From positions 1,629,501-1,693,500 of the forward strand of contig NC_065542.1 of the NCBI RefSeq assembly GCF_932294415.1: a DNA stretch of 64,000 nucleotides. The letters run 5' to 3'. Source of the DNA: Quercus robur (Eukaryota > Streptophyta > Magnoliopsida > Fagales > Fagaceae). Every line of letters starts with the position of its first letter. The first letter of the stretch is position 1. Both the position numbers and the translations under genes were made by a program. The notes under the pieces are model-generated. The model saw nothing but the letters and a program-made list of their open reading frames with translations. It was not told where the DNA came from and ran no database searches. Shown here piece by piece: positions 21,801 through 32,939 of this stretch.

Positions 21801-23085
21801 GTGAAGGTAGCTTCTCAATTCTGTGTTTTTCTTCTTCTTTTTATCTTCTTTCATGAATGTTTATTTCATTCATTTTTATCTTATATCCTTCTAAAAAAAA
21901 AAACTTGGAATAAACACACCAAGTTCTGGGTCTGACTCAAAATGTTGTTTTTATATTTGTATTTAGGTATGTATCAGTGTATGCATGAATGCTAGTATGT
22001 TTGTAGGTGTGTTCTGTATGTGGGTAAGTAAAACCCATGATATGTTTGAGGAAAGTTCTCCGTGGATGTTGTGTGATTGGAAGATATAAGATGGTGACTT
22101 ATGTAACCCCAAGACTTTTGCCGGATTTTTCATTATGTCTTTCATGCATGTTGATTATCCTAAGCATGCATATGATTTTCAATTGTATGTACATATGTTT
22201 ATTAGATTTGGTTGGATATGATGTCTTATTTGTAGTTTGGAACATGTATTGGTCTGTTTTAATAAGCCACATACTTGCTCTTTTTTTTATACACATAAAT
22301 ATCTGTGTTTCACACTTCCAAGTGCTTACTTTGCTTCTTGTATAATTTGACAACTAGTCATCGTGAGAAAAATTGATTAATAATAGGTTGGTACGTACAT
22401 GCATACTGTGTCTTTTCATTGATTCCCTTGTGCATGCTTCTAGCCATTTGAGAAGCAACATGTAAGTTCAGAAATAAATTTGTCAACTTTATACATGTTG
22501 TCCCTCATATTTTCCTCACAGATATTCCCCTCCCGAAGCTGAGACATGGTTGTTTTTACTTTTTAGGAGATTTAAGTGTGGGGGACTAGTCCCTTGTTTA
22601 AATGAGATGTGATTAAGGCCTATTTACTTATTGATTAGTATAATCATATTTTAATTTCTTCCCTTTAATAATGCATCTTTGACCATTAATCTATGGTTCG
22701 AGTCCTCATTAAAAATCTTTCACTTACATATAAATTCTTAATGAGATTTCCCTTTTTTTTTCCAATTCTTCTTTTGGGTAGCAAGTCTCTTGCTTTAAAC
22801 TGTATTTTTACTACATTCCTCATTGTTAGGTTGTCTGCTCATGATGAGAAATTAGTGCTCAAAGTCATAATATGAAACTAATACATTTTGGAACAATTTT
22901 GTTTCAGTCTTCTATTATGTGATCAGAACTGCAACTTGATACTGTGTGCTCCCTAAGTTAGCAATCTCTATTTGAATTTGTAATTATACTCTTAGTCATG
23001 CCTCATAAGTGACCATTTTATTATTCATTGTTGCATGTGCATATACTAATTTAACAGCCACTTTGTGTAGTTTTTCTCCTCTATC
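21801..23085 (+). repeat. NLR 3'-flank module B
   Basis: This is the second copy of the NLR downstream region, about 1.1 kb alignable with module A (19630-21560) through to the word GTAGTTTTTCTCCTCTATCA at its end. It lacks the retrocopy found in A, showing that the retrocopy came after the duplication. The open frames here are antisense shadows of the duplicated non-coding flank. Confidence 0.7.
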
Positions 23086-23994
23086 AGACGCATCTCTTTC
23101 TTTTTTGGTAATCATTTTGATAGTAAGAACTAAGAAGTAAGATGTCTCTTCTCTTTGCTTACAAATATGCTTTCCTTCTTGTTTTCCTTATAATGTATTT
23201 ATGGTTATTTTTGTTTAAACTTTATAAGCCATGCGGTGTGGGTGTAGGAAGTTAATAGATTCCTTTTCTTGCTGTTCAGAAAGCATATCTAATTGCATAC
23301 TGAATGAGAAGATGCTATGGGAGCCTGGTCCAAGGCTTTCTGAAATGCAGAAGCAAGTACTTTAGACTATATAGAGGGAATTTGAATGCAGCTTGTTCCA
23401 AATCTGCTGAAGATTGATGTAAGATTCAATCAACTGTGTCAGCTGAGTTCTGCGTAATTCCGAGCAAGTGGTAGATTGGGAAATTTTCTTCTACATTGAG
23501 TACTTAGTTCACCGTGGTAAGAAATAACCGGATCAGCTCAGGAGCCCTGATACAATTGGATGGTTGTCATTCAAAGTCAGTGTCTAAAATCATAAATCCT
23601 AAGCCTTGAACTAAGACATTTATTTGATTCCTATTCTGTTTTAGAGCTGAAATTTGTTTCTTTCATTAGTTAAATCTCCTGTCCCAAATTCTTAGTATTT
23701 GTAAATTAAGATATGGTATACTGCTTTAACAGTTGCAAATCTTTTTTACTAGCGATTTCCCTTTCCTCTTCATGGTTGGCATATATTATAGATGAACGTT
23801 ATTACTTATACCAGTTCTTTTTTTTTTTATGGTTCCCTGTTTTGGCATTGGTAAATATTGCCACTTATTGCCTGTTCGTGCTCTTCAACACATGCTTACT
23901 TCAAACCTAGATGTCCAATGCTTTTCCTTTGTGTTGCTTATGACATGATAGACAATTTGCCATTCAGCCCTTTTTTTCTATTTTTTAAGGCTTA
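23086..23994. other. Intergenic DNA, no gene seen
   Basis: There is a GC-richer stretch at 23260-23540 that looks spliced-exon-like in composition but gives no frame I recognise. The remainder is AT-rich. Nothing firm can be assigned. Confidence 0.4.
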
Positions 23995-24301
23995 AATATA
24001 TTGTTGGTCTCTAAAATTTAGCATTAGTGATTTTAGTACCCAAATTTTGAAGTAATTGTTTTTACTTTTTAGTCCCTTGAATGATATGGCCAAACTAGAG
24101 AGTAGAGACTAATATGTCATCTCTCCATAGGGACTAAATGCGATCACTTTAACTTTATTAGGCACTAAAATAGATCACTTAAATTAAGTTTTTTAAGGAC
24201 TCAAAATTATCACTTCGAGTTTATTAGCGACCAATAGTTATCACAACTTTAGGGACTAAAATGACTCATGATTTAAAAGTTTAGAGACCAACAATTTATT
24301 T
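23995..24301. mobile_element. Short MITE with ~24-base inverted termini
   Basis: 'TATTGTTGGTCTCTAAAATT' near 23997 and 'AGTTTAGAGACCAACAATTT' near 24278 are inverted copies bounding about 300 bases. The interior repeats 'agggactaaaa'-type words. No coding sequence is present and no clear target duplication was found. It sits directly beside the larger TIR element at 24333. Confidence 0.5.
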
Positions 24302-24537
24302 TGGTCTTTTTTTAAATAAAATAAAAATAAACGGTAAATTCCACAAACCACCCTTGAGGTTTGTGATAATACCAACTAAGTCCATAACATTTTAAAACCT
24401 ACCAATTTCATCCAAAAAGACAAGTTTGTCCCTGAACTTAAAAAAAACGTAAACACCGTTACTTTTTTTTTTTTTTTTTAATTTCCTCTCCCCTTCTCTT
24501 CTCTGAGTTTCTCTATCTCAAAACCCTCTCTCTCCAC

Positions 24538-24770
24538 AATGCCAAGGTCGTGAAGGACCTCCAATCAAAGTCAAGCTCGAGGCACTGTGGACCGAACCAC
24601 GACCTCCATAGTGAACGGGCTGAGGAAGAAGCTGAAGGATTCGATTGAGAGTTTCAATAATCTCCGGCAACAGATCTCGTCGGAGTATCGGGAGATTGTA
24701 CAACGTCAGTACTTCACCATCACCGGCAAAAATCCCGACGACAAAACCGTTGACCTTCTTATTTCCACAG
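24538..24770 (+). pseudogene. Captured SYP132-like syntaxin exon
   Basis: The plus strand reads NAKVVKDLQSKSSSR, then after a one-base shift near 24575 continues GTVDRTTTSIVNGLRKKLKD, then SSEYREIVQ and KNPDDKTVDLLISTG. This is the middle of a plant plasma-membrane syntaxin of the SYP13 class (Qa-SNARE, N-terminal Habc region), a component of secretory vesicle fusion. The exon ends ...ISTACAG followed by GT, so a splice donor and the start of an intron appear to have been carried along. The SNARE motif and transmembrane anchor are missing. It is a capture product and not a working gene. Confidence 0.8.
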
Positions 24771-24877
24771 GTCACCTTTTGTTTTAGACACTTTTCGAAT
24801 TTTTTGTTGAGATTTTTAGGAGATTTCATTGGGAATTTTCAAAGGGATTTATGTGTGTTGTTTGGTTTTTTTTGCTT

Positions 24878-24887
<10 letters not shown>

Positions 24888-24908
<21 letters not shown>

Positions 24909-24914
24909 GGGGGG
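24888..24914 (+). repeat. Poly-G tract, 27 bases
   Basis: An unbroken run of 27 G follows a poly-T run inside the captured-gene TIR element. Such a tract can fold into G-quadruplex structures and is prone to length error in sequencing. Confidence 0.95.
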
Positions 24915-25202
24915 CGGTTTCTATTGGTTTTGAAAGAGATTTTTATTGGTGGTGTTGTTGATGCTCATGACCAAGTCATGGGCTTCACCGTGGCTAAGGT
25001 TCCATTACAAATAGAGTTCTGAGATGGAGAACTCAGAGAAGAGAGGGGGAGAGGAAATAAAAAAAAGTAAGGCGTTTATTTATTTATTTTTTTTAAGTTC
25101 AGGGACAAAATTGTCTTTTTGGATGAAATTAGTAGGTTTTAAAATGTTTTAGACTTAGTTGGATATTATCACAAACCTCAGGGGTAGTTTGTGGAATTTA
25201 CC

Positions 25203-26481
25203 CTAAAATAAAATAATAGAAGGCAATAAGAAAGAAATATGAGGGACTCTCCAACTACATCATTGCCAGTTCAGTCTCATTAGCAACCCAACAAAGACTG
25301 GGGATCAAATCCCATTTCTTATTTGAAAAGCCAAGAGACAATGTCCAATGACAATTACTTACTGATGCCTCCAAAAAAGAAAAAATATAGGAGATTATTG
25401 CTAAATGCCGTCTCAACAACTCAACGTTGGTGTAGACCGTGACATCTTTCTCAATATAATATGATGATGGCTATTGAACACTAATTAAAAGGGTCAATTG
25501 TTTGGGCCTGTCATATTTTTTTCTAATAAATATACAAATGTGCAGTAATAATCCAAAACAAGCCATGTCACAGCAATAATTAAAAAAAAAAAAGCAGGTA
25601 CTTTCTCTCAACTTTGTCCATTTTTCTCTTTTATTGTGTAGTTTATATTATTTTATTGTATTGAAAGTTAAAATAAAACCATTAATATTGAGTGTTTGGT
25701 AAAGTAAGAAGGTAAAATAAATAAAATAGCTTTTTGTGGTGCCAAATAGCTAAATTTATAGCTCCCCCAATTTGGATACTCTAACTAGCCAATCATTCAT
25801 TTCCTTAGTAACCACTTTTGGTATATGTGCAATAACTTGTTCAATTGCACTCGGGTTTGAAGATTGGAAAAGTGCAAAAATTATTGAGTAATCACCCTCT
25901 AAATATCACTTTGTAATGGTGCTCATTGATTTTCTGAATCATAGTGAAAAATAGAAAAGCTGGCTAGCTATTCTATCATGCTTTGAGTCACTATTAATCT
26001 TCTGTTGCCCAAAAAAACCAATATTACAAAGGAGATAATATATCATCTATTGAGTGGACCGTCCGCTAATGGATACTATAATTTCACCAATACAATGGAT
26101 CAATTGCCTACTGCATTAAAAATCAAACGAGTAACGAAGTAGTGATCAAGCTAGCAATCACCTTTCTCTGTTTTTCATTAATAAAATTTAGTTTTTTTTT
26201 GGGAAGTAAAATTCAGAATATTGAAAAACACCATGTCATAAAACTAAACCAAATTAAATTAAAGCATTAATATAGATCCAAAATATTTTTATGATAAATA
26301 AAGGATGAGTTGTTGTTAGGTAAGGCTTGGTCAATTAATTAACATCCAAGATGTATACTTTAACCAATATGCTACAGTTTATTTAAATTTTTTGTTTTAT
26401 GCTGCTAACAATTGTTGAATACAGCTCGTCTTTATTAGTTATGAAGTACATATTACATGAATTGTTTTCTGCAATAAAAAG

Positions 26482-26531
<50 letters not shown>

Positions 26532-27186
26532 GAAGTCAATGATTACTACAGCTCATTTTCAATCATTTCTGAAAATATATATCTTGGATGTTAAGTTGTT
26601 AACTGAGGAACTCTTACCTGACTCGTAGTAAAATAAGCTATACCAGTTTTGAGAAAGTCATAGCAGCCACTCTATTTCTTTTCATTTCAGATGTCCGGAT
26701 CCTTACAGTGTTCAGCTTAATTTCAGGTATATTAAAAAAGGTTTTGCTTTCTGCTTTCTCTATTTTGCTGAGAAGAAAGAAAAGACTACTCATTCTCATC
26801 AGTGTTCAGCTTAGTATTATTTCTCATTTGCAATCCTCCCTATTTGTAAACTCTCTTTTAAGCTCTCGAAGTCTACAAGTTTACTGAAGAATATATTCAA
26901 GTGTAATTTTCAAGTAAGTTTATGTTTTAAAATATTTCACCACTTTATTTTGCCCATTTTAAATATGTTAAAGCAATAATTTGTATTTGTTTCTATATTT
27001 GATAGTTTGTTCTTTTGGTTCTCCTAGGTTCCTACATATATCTTCAAATTGAATACCATGGTGCAAGTCTTGGATACCGATTTCGAGTAATGGAGGTTGG
27101 AATTGAAAACTTTTATTTATTATTTTATAAATTTGAAGATTGTAAATTGTTGTTCAATTATACTTGTGTCTATGTCATATATTTAT
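25203..27186. other. AT-rich intergenic DNA
   Basis: No gene is seen. The stretch contains an almost pure poly-A of about 50 near 26480-26530. Reading frames are short and random in composition. Confidence 0.5.
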
Positions 27187-28455
27187 TCTTTATTAAATAT
27201 TGAGACCACACTTCATGAGGTTGAAGTTGAGGTTGGTTCAGTTTGAATTTCTAATTGTTCTGCTTTTTAATCAATTAGTTTGTCCTTGTAGTGTGGGGGT
27301 ATTTCATTAGGAATAAATAAAGGGTTTTCTATCTTTTCACTTGGTGGAATCACTTCATTTTATGTATTACCTTTTCTATTCTCTCTCATTGGTCACCTAA
27401 TTATACGGCAACTGTATTGGTTTAAATTACAAATTGCAATGCTTTTATTATTAATGAAACATATAGTTTGAGAATAATCAAAAAGGTCAAATATTCAGTA
27501 AAAAAAAAAGGTCAAATTGTTTGACCAATTAATGATAAAGAGGAATGAAAGTCCACAGTAATGCTTTGAGTGTTTCCACTTTATGCTCTACCAATTACAC
27601 TATCACACATTTTTCTCCCACTCATTTTTAAGTAACCAAAGTATATTGTTTTAAAAATAAAAAATCAAATACGTTATATATTATAAATGATGAAGTATAA
27701 AATGAAACACTAGAGTAGACATGAGATTTTACATGAGATTCTTGTTTAAGAGGGAGAGCATTGAAAACAATTAAAATAAATTGGTCCCTTAAGAAAACAT
27801 GATTCTTTCTTTATTAATTATTGAGACCACACTTCATGAGGTTGAGGTTGGGTCAATTTGAATTTCCATTTTTTTTTAATGGCATTTTGAATTTCTAATT
27901 GTTCTGCTTTTAATCAATTAGTTTTTCCTTTTGTTAGTAAATTTCATTTGTAAGTGTGAGGGTATTTCATAAGGAATAAATAAGGGTTTTCTATCTTTTT
28001 AGTTGGTGGAATGACTGAAATCACTTCATTTTATGTATTAATATTTTCTATTCTCTCTCACTGGTCATCTATTGTCTAACTGTATTGGTTTAAATTGCAA
28101 ATTGCGATGCTTTTGTTATCAATGAAACTTATCGTTTGAAAAGAAAAAAGGCCAAATTTTCTAATCAATTAATGATAAAGAGGAATAAAAATGGTTATGT
28201 TTTGGGTGTTCCACTTTATGTTCCACCAATTACATACTATCACATGGTTTTTATCCCTCTCATTTTCAAGTAACCAAAGTATATTGTTTTAAAAATAAAA
28301 AATCAAACACATTACTTTTTTATTTTTGATAAGCCAAACACATTACATATTATAATTGATGAAGTATAAACCGTAGACATGAGACTTTTGGTTGAGAAGG
28401 AGAAGATTCAAAACAATTAAATAAATTGGTCCCCTTATGGAAACATGACTCTATG
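27187..28455 (+). repeat. Tandem duplication, two ~630-base units
   Basis: Unit 1 (about 27187-27805) and unit 2 (about 27806-28455) share 'ATTGAGACCACACTTCATGA', 'AATCAATTAGTTTGTCCTT'-type words, 'ATTTCATTAGGAATAAATAA' and 'TAAATTGGTCCC' in the same order. The units differ by small indels and about one base in ten. They are AT-rich and have no coding frame. Confidence 0.7.
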
Positions 28456-29474
28456 GTTTATTAATATATAGAAATAATAGGTCAAGGAAAACTGAAATGT
28501 AAATTGTAAAGCATCTCTTAAACATGGAAAATCAAACAAATGTGTTAAACTTCATCTCTTATTAATGATTTAATTTTTCATTTGAACAAGTTTAATATGT
28601 GAAAATTTATATTTTTTTCGGTGTCTTTTACTGTTTTTACCTGAGAATAAATGCAATTATTATCATGTAATGATTTGTTTAAAAGTTTTAAATTTCGTAA
28701 TAAGATAAGAATAATATTTTAGAAAGACTCAATTATTTTGTTTTGAAAGAATTTTTTTTTTAAAAAAAAGTCAAAATTTTGGTCCATAAATTATATAATT
28801 CTTTTATCAAATTATTGTTATTTCATTTTAGTCCTTAAGTCTTTTTTTTTTTTTTTTTTTTAGAATCTTACTCCTTAAATCTTTATAAACATTTATTGGT
28901 ACCTCGCCTTCCCTTGCCATTTCATTCTAGTCTTCTTCTTTTTTTTCTTTTTTCTTTTTTTAAAAGTTTACGAATCACATCCTTCTAGCGTTGACCAGAA
29001 ATATTAGACATCTGGTGTCATAAATACAAACCAAATGGAAACGATGATATTTTAATTATAAAAAAGTTCTGTTTAAAAAAAATGAAAATGTTGCCAGCGA
29101 CAAATAGAAATATTTCTCTGTTTAATTTAGATAAATACAATGATCATTGTTTAATTTAAATAAATATAAAAATCATTGTATCTACACCACTTATCCCCCC
29201 CCCCCCCCCCCCCAAAAAAAAAAAAAGAAAAAAAAAAATCATTCTTCAACTTAACTGACGTACTGGCACACTTCTTGAGAATTAGAATACTTTCATGCAT
29301 TAGAATGACAATTATGAATTATTCTTCGGTTGTGTAGGTCTCCTAGCTAGGACGGGTGGGCAACAAGTCAAAGCATGCACTCTCTTTCTCATTGATGTGA
29401 TATAATTGGAAGAAGAGGAGACTAAAAACTTGGTCACTATGCTAGAAGCAGGAGTTTGAATTGTGAAGTTAAAA
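28456..29474. other. Upstream region of NLR copy 2
   Basis: From 29081 on, this sequence aligns with 16204-16539 upstream of NLR copy 1 (shared words AATGAAAATGTTGCCA and GTCAAAGCATG), so the duplicated unit includes about 390 bases of 5' flank, the likely promoter. A poly-C/poly-A tract lies at 29196-29228. No clear TATA box could be chosen. Before 29081 the DNA is AT-rich with no feature. Confidence 0.5.
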
Positions 29475-32440
29475 ATGGATCAGGCTGTAGTGAAGCTCTT
29501 GACTGACAATATCATTTCAATTCTTTCAACTGAAGTATCGTTGTTATGGGGGACTCGTGACGCAATTGAAGATATCAAGGATGAGTTGATAAGCATGCAG
29601 TTGTTCTTAGTAGATGCTGATAGAAAGGGAGTAGGGAGTGAAGGAGAGAAAAATTGGGTGGCAAATGTGAGAGACATGGCGTATGATGTTGAAGACGTTA
29701 TTGATAAGTTCATGTATCACATGAATCGCCAACAAATCGGGTGTCGATCTTCCTGGATCCTTCACCACACCATTTACTTTCCAAAAAATCTCTGGGTGAG
29801 GCGTCAAACAGCCACCAAGATACAAAAAATTAATGGGAAAATCAAGGGTGCCATACCAGAGAGGAAGCAAAGATATGGTATTGATCATATAGAGGGAACT
29901 AGCTCTAAAGATAAACAGAAACGGGTGGTGCATCATGCTGAATCATCTCTTTTTTTTACAGAAGACGAACTTGTAGGGATTGAAAAGAAAAGGCAATTGA
30001 TAATGGATTGGTTGATGGATGGAGAACCACATCAGACTGTAATTTCGATAGTCGGGATGGGAGGTTCAGGCAAGACCACACTAGCTGCCAACACCTACAA
30101 CAACGATGATGTAAAGAAACATTTTGACTGTTTTGCATGGATCACAATTTCCCAAGCATATGAATTAGAAGACATATTGAGGAGCTTGATTAAGGAATTC
30201 CATGAGTCAAGGAAGGAAACAGAACCAGCAGACTTGAATTCCATGAACTACAGATTGTTAGTAAAAACATTGGTAAATTATTTAGAGAAGAAAAGGTATC
30301 TTCTTGTCCTAGATGATGTTTGGGATACAAATCTCTTGGATGAAATAAAGGTATCACTTCAAGATAGTTGTATCGGGAGTAGAATTATTCTTACAACTCG
30401 AAAAGAAGATGTAGCTTGCTATCATTTGGGAGGAAAACATCATTTTCATCACATTCAATTGCTACAACACGAAGAGACCTGGGAACTCTTTTGCAAGAAA
30501 GCATTCACAAATTGTCCCAATGGAAGTTGTCCATTGGAGCTTAAATCTTTTGGTGAAGAACTTGTAAGAAAATGCGGAGGCCTACCACTTGCAATTGCAG
30601 CTTTGGGCAGTCTTATGTACTTCAAGAATATGTCTCAATGGAATGAAATTAAGAGCAACGTGAATTGGAGTCCAAGTAACAATCCTAAGCTAGAAGGACT
30701 GAAGAGCATTTTGTTGCTTAGTTTCAACGAAATACTATATCAGTTGAAGCATTGTTTCTTATATTGCTCTCTTTTCCCAGAAGATCATGAGATTCGAAGA
30801 AAAAGGCTCATTAAGCTATGGATGGCAGAAGGATTTGTAGAACAAGTAAAAGGGTCCACTCTAGAAGAAGTAGCAAATAGGTACTCCCTCCGTCCCACTT
30901 TGTTTGTCCTCTATTCCATTTTGGGATGTCCCAAAATATTGTCCTGTTTCTAAAAATAAAAGTTATTAGTTTACTAATGTTCCTATTATACCCCTAAGCC
31001 TCATTAAGAATAACTCCTTTTAAAAAAAGCTGATAAATTTATTTAAGGGTAGTTTTGTAAACTTGTACATTTTTATAAGGCAGACAAGACAATAAATGAT
31101 GTTCCCTTAAAATATTTGACTTTTCAAACAGGACAAACAAAGTGGGACGGAGGGAGTATCTGGTAGAACTCACTTTCCGGAATATGCTTCAAGTTGCAGA
31201 GAGGAATGAATTTGGAAGGCCAAAGAGATGTAAAATGCATGATCTTCTACGGGAGCTTGCTCTATCAATATCGGTCAAAGAAAATTTTGGTGTTGTACAT
31301 GGTGGAGGAGAAGAAATGAAAGAATGCAAAGCACGCCGCATTTCAATTCCCAAAACTGATGGAGAACTCAAATCATTTATGGGTATGTCAAAGATTCGTT
31401 CTTTTCTAGTTTTCAACAAGACGTTAAAAACATTGTCTTTAGGTAGTAAAATGTTAAGGGTTCTAGATTTGGAGGATGCCCCCATTGATGAATTGCCTGA
31501 TGAAGTATTCAAATTATTCAACTTAAGATATTTGAATTTAAGGGGAACTTTACTTAAGAAGCTCCCAAATTCCATAGGGAGGCTTCTTAATCTTCAAACC
31601 TTGGACCTGAAGAACACACAGATAGAGGCGCTTCCTCTAGGAATAGGAAAGTTGGAAAACTTGCGGCATCTAATTATGTATCGCTATACTGGAAATTGGA
31701 ATGATTTTAGCTATTATATAGGGATACGAGCACCGTCAAATATCGCTCGATTAAAGAATTTGCAAGCTGTGTGTTCTATTGAAGCAAACGATGACTTGAT
31801 TAGACAGATTCAGAGCATGACCCAACTGACCTCAATCAGTATTTCAAATGTGAAAGCAGCAAATGAGACTGATTTATGTATCTCAATTCAAAACATGAGA
31901 CTTCTTAGGATCTTGTCTATCAAGGTAACTAATGAGGAGGAAAATCTCCAAATGGATGCACTCTCGTCTCCTCCTCCCAACCTTCGAAATCTTCTTTTGA
32001 CTGGAAAACTAGAGAAGGTGCCACAGTGGTTCCATTCACTTCAAAGCCTCACATTTTTGTCTCTGCATTGGTCGAAGCTAGAAGAAGATCCACTCCCTCA
32101 CATCGCTACTTTGCCCCATCTGGGACGTCTTTTTCTTCTTAATGCCTATGTTGGAAAACAGCTATGTTTCAATACCAACTTTCTTAAGCTTACAAGATTG
32201 ACGATTCGTAATTTCCCCCAATTGAATGAAATAATAATAGAAAAGGGGGTGATGCCAAATCTAAAATCCCTACTTATTATTAGCTGCATGGAGTTAAAGA
32301 CAGTTCCCATGGGCATTGAATACCTTCAAAACCTCCAAGAACTGTATTTGATATCTATCTCAATGGAACTTAAGAATCGCATTCGCAACGTGGATTTTCT
32401 AAAGGTGCAGCACATCCCAAAGAGGTACATCAGGATGTAA
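29475..32440 (+). pseudogene. RPM1-like CC-NB-ARC-LRR resistance gene, copy 2, split by a MITE
   Basis: This is a single-exon intracellular immune receptor. From the ATG at 29475 (preferred over the upstream GTG) the CC carries EDVID at residues about 73-77, the P-loop GMGGSGKTT at about 194-202, RNBS-A FDCFAWITISQAYELED, kinase-2 LLVLDDVWD at about 276, RNBS-B GSRIILTTR, GLPL at about 367 and CFLYCSLFPED. A 273-base MITE (30884-31156) then interrupts the frame; the first half ends at 30951-30953 with about 24 MITE-encoded residues. The second half resumes with YLVELTF, KMHD and LRRs to 32440. Removing the MITE and one TA restores the frame, and the rest is open, so this was recently a full gene. 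The truncated product would be a CC-NB-ARC protein without LRR. Confidence 0.93.
30884..31156. mobile_element. Stowaway-like MITE inside the NLR
   Basis: The element begins CTCCCTCCGTCCCACTTT and ends with the exact inverted complement, over at least 26 bases. TA stands on both sides (30882-30883 and 31157-31158), the Tc1/mariner target duplication. It is 273 bases long, AT-rich inside and non-coding. The termini are those of plant Stowaway elements, and their perfect match suggests a recent insertion. Confidence 0.93.
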
Positions 32441-32905
32441 TTCAGAATGTTCCACGAAGGTAGCTTCTCAGTTCTATCTATTTTTTCTTCCACTTTTAAT
32501 CTTTAAATGAATGGTTGCATTCATTTTATCATTTAAGCTATTTCTATGAACTAATGGTTTCTGACATCATAAATAAGTAATATGTTCTAATCGTATCTCT
32601 ATTTTTTTACCCATGGCAGAATCATGCTTAATATTGCTTGGAGTTTGTTTTATCTACCATCTGAGAAAAAAAAAAAATACTCGCAATAGATAAAATTAGT
32701 TTCTGGGCTAGACTCAAAATACTGTTTATATATATATATATATATATATATGTATTTAGGTGTATTCTGTTTATGGTATGTCAAGCACACCATATGTGAT
32801 TGGAACTGCAACTTGATACTTTGTATTATCTAAGTTAGCAATATCTATTTGAATTTGTTATCATGCTCTTAGTCATAACTCATAAGTTACTCTTTGTTAT
32901 TCAGG

Positions 32906-32939
32906 TTTGCGGTGCATCCCAAAGAGCTACATTTGGTAA
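32906..32939 (+). pseudogene. NLR relic: C-terminal end
   Basis: In one frame the sequence reads LRCIPKSYIW then a stop, matching the ends of copy 1 (VRHIPNIRIW) and copy 2 (VQHIPKRYIRM). It is followed by the same 3'-flank words (TTCATGAAGGTAGCTTCTC). The preceding TTATTCAG looks like a splice acceptor, but it may be chance. Only the last codons of another NLR copy remain. Confidence 0.6.

Larger units (their letters stand above)
24333..25202. mobile_element. Long-TIR element that captured a syntaxin gene piece (Pack-type)
   Basis: The first about 115 bases (GGTAAATTCCACAAACC...) return inverted at 25096-25202 (...GGTTTGTGGAATTTACC reading the complement), with matching words 'TTTTAAAACCTACC', 'TTTCATCCAAAAAGACAA' and 'TCCCTGAACTTAAAAAAAA'. 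Such long inverted repeats around captured coding sequence are the hallmark of Pack-MULEs. The interior holds the syntaxin fragment, poly-T/poly-G tracts and no transposase. A 9-base target duplication could not be fixed because both flanks are 'aaataaaataa' repeats. Class assignment to Mutator is therefore inferred. Confidence 0.7.

Noticed and set aside
20672..22353. Several 60-100-codon frames in NLR-flank modules A and B
   Set aside because: The same DNA recurs in five non-coding flank copies with frame-breaking indels, so the frames are not conserved.
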